Source: CAYXVU01 sp964468725 (GTDB lineage: Bacteria; Acidobacteriota; Blastocatellia; UBA7656). From it: a stretch of 58,336 bases of DNA. The position numbers and the translations under genes were made by a program. The notes below the pieces were generated by a model. It saw only the letters and a program-made list of their open reading frames with translations, was not told the DNA's origin and searched no databases. The stretch is taken from assembly GCA_964468725.1 (NCBI GenBank), contig CAYXVU010000007.1, forward strand, positions 1-58,336, read 5' to 3'. Below, one piece after another: positions 52,369-58,336 of the stretch (position 1 is the first letter of the stretch; every line of letters begins with the position of its first letter).

Positions 52369-53763
52369 ATGCGAACGATCTTCTCTCTCGTCTTCATATT
52401 CGCAATGGGTTTGCCTGCAACCCTGCGCGCCCAGTCCGAACCGCAAAGCAATTTTGCCCGCCTTGAACGAGCCGCGCTGGCAGAACTTCAAGAGTCAAAC
52501 ATTCCCGGCCTTGCGCTTGCCATCGTCAAAGACGACCGCATCGTGTTTGCCAAAGGCTTCGGCGTAGCGAGCCTTGAAACCGGTGCAGCGGTGACGCCCG
52601 ATACCCTCTTTCAAATCGGTTCGGTGACCAAAACCTTCACGGCTGCGGCCATCGTCACGCTTGCCGAGACGGGCAGACTCAAACTCGACGCGCCCATAGG
52701 CTCCTACATCAACGGACTCAAACCGAAACTGGCACAGGTGACGCTCGCGCAACTGCTCACCCACTCGGCGGGCGTCAAAGATGAACCGGCGGAATATGGC
52801 CTGCACGATGAGAGCGCCCTCAAAGATTATCTACTTGCGCTGCCGGATGATGTCTGCTTGATCGCTCCCGGCAAAGCCTTCTCATATTCCAATGTCGGCT
52901 ACTCGCTGGCTGGCCTCGCCTTGCAAGAGGCGATGGGTAAGCCCTATGCCGAAGAGATGAGCGAAGTTCTACTCAACCCATTAGGGCTGACGCGCACCAC
53001 CTTTCGCCCGACGTTGGCGATGACCTATGCAATGGCGGTCGGCCATCGTGCGCAAGGCAACGACAAACCCGTTGTCGTTCGCCCGCTTGCCGATGATGCG
53101 CGACACTGGCCTGCGGGGTTTCTCTTTTCTAACGCGCAGGAACTCGCGCGCTTTGCTATGGTATTGATGAATGAAGGTCGTCTCGACGGCAGAACGGTTT
53201 TACCGGCAGCGGCGATCAAAAAGATGGCGGCTCCGTATCGTCAGGCTCCGGCAGACATTTTTGCTGACAGTCGCTATGGCTATGGCTTGTTCGTACGTCC
53301 GCATCGCGGGTTGTTGATGCTCGAACATGGCGGCTCAATGCCTGGTTTTAGCTGCGAGATGCGAATCTTTCCCGCTCAACGCCTTGCCATCGTTGTGCTG
53401 GCGAATCAAGAAGGGGTGCAATTCCCTCGCCTCTATCAAGCCTTTGATGACTTCTTGCCGGTTCAATCGCAGGAGCCTGTGCAGCGTGCGCCGCGACCGG
53501 CTTTGTCCATGTCCGAAGCGGAGATGCTGCGCTACGTCGGTAGCTATGCGAATCGTTGGACGATGGATATTTTCGTGCGCGGCGGCAAATTGTGGTTGCG
53601 CAGATTCGGTGCGGAGTTGCCGATTACCAAGGTTGGCAACCAGCATTTTACGGTGACTCCGCCGAATGCGCCGCAGCCGCAGGAGTTCTTCATACGGCCT
53701 GGTGTTGATGGTCGCGCCGAATTTTTGGAGATGTTTATCTGGGCATTCAAAAGGATCGGTTGA
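52369..53763 (+). CDS. Exported class C beta-lactamase-fold serine hydrolase (S12-type)
   Basis: A 464-residue exported protein: signal peptide MRTIFSLVFIFAMGLPATLRA. The beta-lactamase/D-Ala-D-Ala-carboxypeptidase motifs are S85-V-T-K88 (SxxK) in QIGSVTKTF, YSN in FSYSNVGYS, and HGG in LEHGGSMPG. This group includes esterases and peptidases as well as penicillin-interacting enzymes, so antibiotic resistance cannot be assumed. Several ATGs lie close together; the one at 52369 has AGGAGG nine bases upstream. A C-terminal beta domain (residues 370-464) follows the catalytic domain. The stop codon lies six bases before a remnant repeat. Confidence 0.85.
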   Translation: MRTIFSLVFIFAMGLPATLRAQSEPQSNFARLERAALAELQESNIPGLALAIVKDDRIVFAKGFGVASLETGAAVTPDTLFQIGSVTKTFTAAAIVTLAETGRLKLDAPIGSYINGLKPKLAQVTLAQLLTHSAGVKDEPAEYGLHDESALKDYLLALPDDVCLIAPGKAFSYSNVGYSLAGLALQEAMGKPYAEEMSEVLLNPLGLTRTTFRPTLAMTYAMAVGHRAQGNDKPVVVRPLADDARHWPAGFLFSNAQELARFAMVLMNEGRLDGRTVLPAAAIKKMAAPYRQAPADIFADSRYGYGLFVRPHRGLLMLEHGGSMPGFSCEMRIFPAQRLAIVVLANQEGVQFPRLYQAFDDFLPVQSQEPVQRAPRPALSMSEAEMLRYVGSYANRWTMDIFVRGGKLWLRRFGAELPITKVGNQHFTVTPPNAPQPQEFFIRPGVDGRAEFLEMFIWAFKRIG

Positions 53764-53769
53764 GTCAAG

Positions 53770-54040
53770 CCCGCTTAGCAGGCCACGTGTGACCAAGGGC
53801 TTTAAGAGAGTTTTCATCTGAATTCCTTACCTCTCCAAAATGAGCCTGGTTGGTAGCGATTTTCTGAGTCTTCTTTCAGGTCAGAGGTGCGGGGCAAGCG
53901 GCAGGCGATGCGCATCAACGAGCCTCCCCGTTGTGCCCCAATTGTCGGAGTTTTCGACGGCTGAAGTAGGTGATCGTGTAGCTGCCGACCCCGGCAAGCG
54001 TGAATGGCTCGCTGTAGCTTTGCACCATCAAGGCAACAGG
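53770..54040 (-). pseudogene. Collapsed third copy of the module plus the start of a 4-TM gene
   Basis: Three fragments are joined here in the order found in the full copies. 53961-54040 matches the start of the DNRLRE module (the VQSYSEPFTLAGVGSYTITYF region, like 55243-55320). 53901-53960 matches an internal part of that module (like 54938-54997). 53770-53899 matches the spacer and the first 16 codons of the 55799 membrane gene (MKTLLKPLVTRGLLSG). About 245 bp and about 370 bp are missing between and beside these pieces. The left end is six bases after the hydrolase stop codon. No product can be made from it. Confidence 0.75.
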
Positions 54041-54076
54041 AATTCATCAGTCTTCTTCTGTATCCAGACCGATTGT

Positions 54077-54490
54077 TTAACCTTCGTCAATCTGTTTGCC
54101 AATAGCGAGACCTGAGCAGGCTCCGACTACCATGCTCCACACGATCAGATATATAACTTTAGATTTTGCCAACTGGAATCGCTCTAGATCTGTCGTTGAT
54201 CGAGTAAGGGAGAGAAAAAATGTAACTAGGAACAAAAAAAGAAATCCTATCACTCCCCTCATAACTAATCTGATATTGCGTCCAGATTTTATTGAGAGCC
54301 ACCAGATTATACTGCCAATCACTGCTCCGATTACCGCAGTGATTGGCAGTATATAAGCTAAAGCTATATAAACTTGCCCGCTTATGAGCAAGTATCGGGC
54401 ATCCGGGGTCGTTAGTAGGTAAACGAATCCACCCAACATTCCTCCTATTGATCCGCGTCCAAGCAGTGTCGAACATTTTTTTCTTTTCAT
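54077..54490 (-). CDS. Small four-helix membrane protein, array paralogue B
   Basis: A 137-residue membrane protein with about four helices (GGMLGGFVYLL, YIALAYILPITAVIGAVIGSIIWWL, VMRGVIGFLFLFLVTFFLSL, IYLIVWSMVVGACSGLAIG). It is distantly similar to the 55329-55799 gene: LLGRGSIGGMLGGF aligns with LVIRGLLSGMGGFF, and the Ile/Gly-rich helices align. It is clearly more AT-rich than the flanking module copies. GGGTAAGAA precedes the ATG. I do not recognise a family. It lies just downstream of module copy 2, in the position of the other array membrane gene. Confidence 0.65.
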   Translation of the reverse strand: MKRKKCSTLLGRGSIGGMLGGFVYLLTTPDARYLLISGQVYIALAYILPITAVIGAVIGSIIWWLSIKSGRNIRLVMRGVIGFLFLFLVTFFLSLTRSTTDLERFQLAKSKVIYLIVWSMVVGACSGLAIGKQIDEG

Positions 54491-54556
54491 TTCTTACCCG
54501 CTGTTAGCTAGTTCTTTATTCTCAGCCGCCGAAAGATTTCTCTCCTCGCCTAAAGC

Positions 54557-55307
54557 CGCCTCACTGCCGATAGACGAGGACGAGTCTGGCGGCGAGAGTG
54601 GGATTAGCAGCCGCGCCTTCTCTGGCGAAGTAGCGCACCTGTCCGGCTTGTCCCTCGTCGCGTTTCTTGAGGAACCAGCCGAACGGTGCTCCTGCCAACA
54701 CATCCTGTGTCACCTCCCACCGCACCTCGCCGCTTTGCTCATTCGTGTGCAGCACGCCTGCCGCCGTCGCCGCCGCGAACAACCCGCCCTGCCAGCGCGT
54801 CGCACAGTCCGACCGTTGGTTGCTGATGTCCGTGTCGCTGGCGCAACTCCACGTCACCCCCGCGCCCGTGCCGCGAAAGCCTGCGCCGCCGCCGATCATC
54901 ACCTCATTGCGTCCGTTGCCTTCTGCCCAATCCGTCAGCAGGCGATGCGCATCAACGAGCCGCCCCGTCGCGCCCCAATTGTCGGGGTTTTCGGCGATGG
55001 TCAAAATCAGGGTCGCTGACAGCAGGTTGGTTGTCGAAATGCCCGAAAGATCAAAGGCGACGAGCACACGGTTATGGCCGGAGCTTTGCAGGCGCAAGCG
55101 TTCATTGGCGCCCTCGTTGGTATCGTCGGCGCCGTTGCGAAGGAAGCTGTCTTGGCTGGCGAACAAGGTCAGGGTGGAAGGCTGTGCGGCAATGGTAACG
55201 ATGGCCGTCTGCGTTGTCTCCGGGTTGCCTGCCACATCCACGCTGAAGTAGGTGATCGTATAGCTGCCGACCCCGGCAAGCGTGAATGGCTCGCTGTAGC
55301 TTTGCAC
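54557..55307. repeat. Direct repeat copy 2 (751 bp; matches 55939-56689)
   Basis: This segment matches 55939-56689 at a constant offset of 1382 bases with no indels seen. From about 54690 to 55270 I find no mismatch; about a dozen mismatches cluster at the left end (54588-54682) and two neighbouring ones (GA/AG) lie near 55270. The sharp borders at both ends show that the unit was copied as a block. Confidence 0.9.
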
Positions 55308-55310
55308 CAT
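54561..55310 (-). CDS. Truncated orphan copy of the DNRLRE C-terminal module (copy 2)
   Basis: A 249-residue frame with no counterpart of the large N-terminal region. It begins at ATG 55310, 18 bases after the stop of the upstream 4-TM gene, at the sequence VQSYSEPFTLAGVGSYTITYF (end of an OmpL47-type repeat). It then carries the complete DNRLRE domain (TLTLFASQDSFLRNGADDTNEG..., LVAFDLSGIS, ATLILTIAENPDNWG) and ends ARLVLVYRQ. It differs from the full-length copy mainly in its last 40 residues. No signal peptide is present and no good ribosome site is seen, so it is probably a pseudogene or a donor cassette, although a coupled product is possible. Confidence 0.6.
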   Translation of the reverse strand: MVQSYSEPFTLAGVGSYTITYFSVDVAGNPETTQTAIVTIAAQPSTLTLFASQDSFLRNGADDTNEGANERLRLQSSGHNRVLVAFDLSGISTTNLLSATLILTIAENPDNWGATGRLVDAHRLLTDWAEGNGRNEVMIGGGAGFRGTGAGVTWSCASDTDISNQRSDCATRWQGGLFAAATAAGVLHTNEQSGEVRWEVTQDVLAGAPFGWFLKKRDEGQAGQVRYFAREGAAANPTLAARLVLVYRQ

Positions 55311-55328
55311 CAAGACACAAGAACTTAC

Positions 55329-55799
55329 TCATCCAGATTCGTGTTTGCTCAAGCCAGTGGTGAGTGCAGCTACGGCTCCCGACGTTGCACCAATGATTGC
55401 TGCACATTTGACGAAGTAGTAGCCATACAATTCCAACTGATCATCCCTTAGCAAGAGATAATCAAGGACTCTGGCAATGATAGCTGAGGTAATTACTCCC
55501 ATGAATACTCCAATAATCAATCCGATAAGAAAGTTAATATACTTTCGACCCGCAATTCGGTTCCTGATCGTTTGCACTGCCCAGCCGATCATCGCTCCGG
55601 TGATTGTCAGTCCAGAGAACAGCAAGGGAAAGGTAAAGGGCATCCAGAAGACAAGCCCACCTAGCGGTTTCTTGAAAAATCTTAACTCCCCATCTTGGTT
55701 TCCGGGTGAGAGAACAAAGAGCAAGAGAATGCCGATAAAAAAGCCGCCCATCCCGCTTAGCAGGCCCCGTATGACCAAGGGCTTTAAGAGAATTTTCAT
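55329..55799 (-). CDS. Small four-helix membrane protein, array paralogue A
   Basis: A 156-residue membrane protein with about four helices (LLSGMGGFFIGILLLFVLSP, LVFWMPFTFPLLFSGLTITGAMIGWAV, INFLIGLIIGVFMGVITSAI, YYFVKCAAIIGATSGAVAAL). AAGGA lies seven bases before the ATG. The first codons and the leader are repeated as a remnant at 53770-53899. It lies between the large surface protein (ends 144 bases upstream) and the orphan module. No family is recognised. The order, small membrane protein directly after the exoprotein, is like that of a membrane partner or immunity-type protein, but this is speculation. Confidence 0.7.
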   Translation of the reverse strand: MKILLKPLVIRGLLSGMGGFFIGILLLFVLSPGNQDGELRFFKKPLGGLVFWMPFTFPLLFSGLTITGAMIGWAVQTIRNRIAGRKYINFLIGLIIGVFMGVITSAIIARVLDYLLLRDDQLELYGYYFVKCAAIIGATSGAVAALTTGLSKHESG

Positions 55800-55938
55800 T
55801 TGAATTCCTTACCTCTCCAAAATCAGTGTGGTTGGTAGCGATTTTCTGAGCCCGCTTCCAGATCATGGGTGCGGGGCAAGTTGGGAAAGAGAGCAAGCAG
55901 GCTGGAGCGTAGAAAGCCTGCTTGCCCTTTCTTAGGCA

Positions 55939-56689
55939 CGCCTCACTGCCGATAGACGAGGACGAGTCTGGCGACAAGAGTGGGGTTGCCCGCCGCGCCT
56001 TCTTTAGAGAAGTAGCGCACCTGTCCGGCTTGTCCCTCGTCGCGCTTCTTGAGGAGCCAGCCGAACTGTGCTCCTGCCAACACATCCTGTGTCACCTCCC
56101 ACCGCACCTCGCCGCTTTGCTCATTCGTGTGCAGCACGCCTGCCGCCGTCGCCGCCGCGAACAACCCGCCCTGCCAGCGCGTCGCACAGTCCGACCGTTG
56201 GTTGCTGATGTCCGTGTCGCTGGCGCAACTCCACGTCACCCCCGCGCCCGTGCCGCGAAAGCCTGCGCCGCCGCCGATCATCACCTCATTGCGTCCGTTG
56301 CCTTCTGCCCAATCCGTCAGCAGGCGATGCGCATCAACGAGCCGCCCCGTCGCGCCCCAATTGTCGGGGTTTTCGGCGATGGTCAAAATCAGGGTCGCTG
56401 ACAGCAGGTTGGTTGTCGAAATGCCCGAAAGATCAAAGGCGACGAGCACACGGTTATGGCCGGAGCTTTGCAGGCGCAAGCGTTCATTGGCGCCCTCGTT
56501 GGTATCGTCGGCGCCGTTGCGAAGGAAGCTGTCTTGGCTGGCGAACAAGGTCAGGGTGGAAGGCTGTGCGGCAATGGTAACGATGGCCGTCTGCGTTGTC
56601 TCCGGGTTGCCTGCCACATCCACGCTGAAGTAGGTGATCGTATAGCTGCCAGCCCCGGCAAGCGTGAATGGCTCGCTGTAGCTTTGCAC
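55939..56689. repeat. Direct repeat copy 1 (751 bp; matches 54557-55307)
   Basis: This is the part of the full-length surface-protein gene that encodes the last OmpL47-type half repeat and the whole DNRLRE domain. See the copy at 54557-55307 for the identity pattern. The right-hand border falls exactly where the sequence of copy 2 turns into the short ATG-containing leader (TTTGCAC then CATC). Confidence 0.9.
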
Positions 56690-58336
56690 GTCTCCGCCAT
56701 TGATGGCGTAGCTTATCAAAGCAATCCCCGATAGATTGTCACTCGCATTCAGTGTGACGGTCGCTTGATTGCCATTGACAACAATGTTATTTGTCGTTGT
56801 CGGCGCAGTCTTATCAATCTTGAGAGGCGCAGTCAACTGCGAGCGACTATTGCCCGCGCTGTCTATGATGGTCAGCGTGCCGATGACGGCTGCGCCTTCC
56901 TCGCTGACCGAGGTCGTCTTATCGGGAGGAAAAACGCCGGATACATCATCGTCTGCGACAGAGAAGAAAGTGACATCGGTGTTGTGCCATCCGGCGGCGT
57001 TGGCTTCCGGCATCGGCGGACTAAGGAAGACGAAGAACGGCGGCGTCTTATCGAGGCTGACGAAGATCGTATTGGCAGATTCGATATTGCCGAATTGGTC
57101 AACAGCATAGAAGGAGATTTCATTGCCGCCTTCGATAGTGACGGGGATTGTCGCTGTATTGCCGAAGGCTGTCGTGGTTACGCCTGTGAGAGCGTTGGTA
57201 TAAACCATCTGTCGGATGTCGGAATCGTCGGTAGCCGCGAGTGTGACAGTGACATCATTGCGAAACCAGCCGAGTTCATTCGGCTCTTGCGAGAAGGAAG
57301 CAAGAGTAACGGGAGGCACGGCATCAGCGACGCGAGCAATGACGAATGGGCTGAAGGCATCAACTTTGGCGCTGAGGGTGAGCGTCGCAAAATCAGGAGC
57401 CAACGGGTCTTCTCCCAAAATGGTTCGATCTGCCAAAATCATTTGGCTTGGGTCGTTGGGATTCGGCTCGCCGTGCAAGATTCGGAGGCTGGCAAAGACA
57501 TCCGCGTCCGTAGCCATCGGAACTTGAATCGAAACGGTATGCGGCCCCGAAACCTCCGCTTCGGTCTCGATATTGTAGGCAAGGTTTTCATAGATCGAAT
57601 ACCCTGCGGGCAAGGTTCCTGCGGTTGCCAGGTCAATCAGACTCGCAGTCAGCGGCCCGTCTTCAAAGAGATTGAAGTAGGTAACAGATACCAAACCGGA
57701 TTGCGCTGTCGCATTTCGAATGGCTGGGTTAAAGAACCCCGCATGCGTAAAGAATGAATCTTGAGTTTGATGGCCTGTAGCTGAGTACCAAAAGACGACA
57801 TCTTGTATTAAAGGTTCAGGAGACCTGAAAACCAAATCAACATAGTCATTCGGGTCTTCTTCCCCTTCATGCCAACGAGCCACTGCAAAGTCTACTGATT
57901 GTGTTGAAGCGGCAGGGATTAAGGGACTTCCTGGTGGATCACCAAATGCGGGACCTCCTCCCAAAATAGGATTGGCAGCAAAGCGCCCCCAGCGCCAATG
58001 TATATGAGCACACTCTGGACAACCTGGCTTTTGGTGAACAAACGGAGGATCTGCGTCTAAATTTATGCCTGGCTCATCCACCATTGATTCATATGTCTGG
58101 TGATAATTATCCCAGAGGCCTTTATCACTGCCATTTTCAATAACCCGGGAGAATGTTTCAGTGAGGAGCGGGTTCCGCTTTTGAGAAAATATCTCCCCGA
58201 CACATTGACTCAAGGGATTTAGCGGGTCGCCGCAATAACGGAATATTGCGCCCGTGCCTTTGTTGGCCTGCTCATCTACTTGCAGGTACAAACGTTGCTC
58301 TGTGTTGATTTGTGTTAGAGATTCATTGCCCTGTCC
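55943..58336 (-). CDS. Large DNRLRE/OmpL47-type surface protein (5' end outside window)
   Basis: The frame is open to the right edge of the window, so the true start and any signal peptide lie outside; 797 residues are present. In order: an N-terminal region of unknown fold with a possible metal-binding HQKPGCPECAHIHWRWGR (PxCxxCxHxH); a beta-rich region (TLSAKVDAFSPFVIARVADAVPP); a series of Ig-like/OmpL47-type repeats (ASFSQEPNELGWFRNDVTVTLAA, SFYAVDQFGNIES, LDKTPPFFVF, KIDKTAPTTTNNIVVNG, LNASDNLSGIALISYAINGG, YSEPFTLAG); and a C-terminal DNRLRE domain (TLFASQDSFLRNGADDTNEGANERLRL... LVAFDLSGIS... LVLVYRQ). It is probably exported and surface-bound. The C-terminal 250 codons are duplicated downstream. 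Confidence 0.85.
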   Translation of the reverse strand, partial: GQGNESLTQINTEQRLYLQVDEQANKGTGAIFRYCGDPLNPLSQCVGEIFSQKRNPLLTETFSRVIENGSDKGLWDNYHQTYESMVDEPGINLDADPPFVHQKPGCPECAHIHWRWGRFAANPILGGGPAFGDPPGSPLIPAASTQSVDFAVARWHEGEEDPNDYVDLVFRSPEPLIQDVVFWYSATGHQTQDSFFTHAGFFNPAIRNATAQSGLVSVTYFNLFEDGPLTASLIDLATAGTLPAGYSIYENLAYNIETEAEVSGPHTVSIQVPMATDADVFASLRILHGEPNPNDPSQMILADRTILGEDPLAPDFATLTLSAKVDAFSPFVIARVADAVPPVTLASFSQEPNELGWFRNDVTVTLAATDDSDIRQMVYTNALTGVTTTAFGNTATIPVTIEGGNEISFYAVDQFGNIESANTIFVSLDKTPPFFVFLSPPMPEANAAGWHNTDVTFFSVADDDVSGVFPPDKTTSVSEEGAAVIGTLTIIDSAGNSRSQLTAPLKIDKTAPTTTNNIVVNGNQATVTLNASDNLSGIALISYAINGGDVQSYSEPFTLAGAGSYTITYFSVDVAGNPETTQTAIVTIAAQPSTLTLFASQDSFLRNGADDTNEGANERLRLQSSGHNRVLVAFDLSGISTTNLLSATLILTIAENPDNWGATGRLVDAHRLLTDWAEGNGRNEVMIGGGAGFRGTGAGVTWSCASDTDISNQRSDCATRWQGGLFAAATAAGVLHTNEQSGEVRWEVTQDVLAGAQFGWLLKKRDEGQAGQVRYFSKEGAAGNPTLVARLVLVYRQ

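Noticed and set aside
53335..53817. A 160-codon minus-strand frame beginning MKTLLKPLVTRGLLSG.
   Set aside because: Only the first 16 codons belong to the remnant membrane-gene copy; the rest is antisense to the beta-lactamase-fold gene. It is listed as part of the pseudogene.
1..58336. tRNA, rRNA, transposase and integrase genes.
   Set aside because: None was found by reading; no insertion-sequence ends, attachment sites or replication origin are visible.

Overview
The window looks like part of a draft assembly (a 100-N scaffold gap lies at 37563-37662) from a moderately GC-rich, Gram-negative-type soil or sediment bacterium. The gene repertoire fits Acidobacteriota, possibly class Blastocatellia: VPS10/BNR-propeller exoproteins, a secreted DUF4252-type protein in an ECF sigma operon, TonB proteins with long cytoplasmic N-termini, Kelch and YCF48-like exoproteins, LytTR regulation, and queG, mltG and ruvX. 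This placement is inference from gene families; no rRNA is present. I found no rRNA, tRNA, CRISPR array or transposase.

Layout, left to right. 1-1.1 kb: the end of a possible PIN-domain gene and a VapBC-type toxin-antitoxin pair. 1.2-4.8 kb: a three-gene cassette (haem-oxygenase-like metal enzyme, adenylate-forming ligase, ATP-grasp-like protein) that looks like a small biosynthetic or modification pathway. 4.9-5.0 kb: a tandem 58-bp hairpin repeat. 5.0-10.2 kb, minus strand: a GT9-like glycosyltransferase, an ECF sigma/anti-sigma operon with two secreted proteins and a DoxX-like membrane protein, and a secreted hypothetical. 10.4-25.0 kb, plus strand: a DUF1295 membrane protein, a large VPS10-like exoprotein, a LytS/LytTR two-component pair, a methyltransferase coupled to a DmpA-type peptidase, a TPR plus ATLF-like metallopeptidase, rnc and lepB, and a secreted kinase-like protein. 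25.2-34.3 kb: a secreted phosphatase and carA on the minus strand, Kelch and lipocalin-like exoproteins on the plus strand, then a membrane histidine kinase, a DUF169 protein and gamma-glutamyltranspeptidase on the minus strand.

34.9-47.2 kb holds a matrixin-like protease with NBR1-type Ig repeats (broken by the assembly gap), an HtrA-family protease, the ruvX-mltG pair, a YCF48-like lipoprotein, two paralogous TonB-type transducers, a Roadblock/LC7 protein and a second ECF sigma/anti-sigma pair. 47.5-53.8 kb holds housekeeping-type genes: mdh, a CinA-N-like protein, queG, a mercuric-reductase-like flavoprotein and a class C beta-lactamase-fold hydrolase. The last 4.5 kb is a decaying tandem array. 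A large DNRLRE/OmpL47-type surface protein runs off the right edge. Its C-terminal 750 bp are repeated almost perfectly downstream, alternating with divergent small four-helix membrane proteins. A third, collapsed copy abuts the stop codon of the hydrolase gene.

The most unusual items are the 1.26-4.82 kb cassette, the tandem array at 53.8-58.3 kb, the convergent secreted kinase-like/phosphatase pair, a likely CTG start for mltG, and an assembly gap flanked by an exactly duplicated 55-mer.
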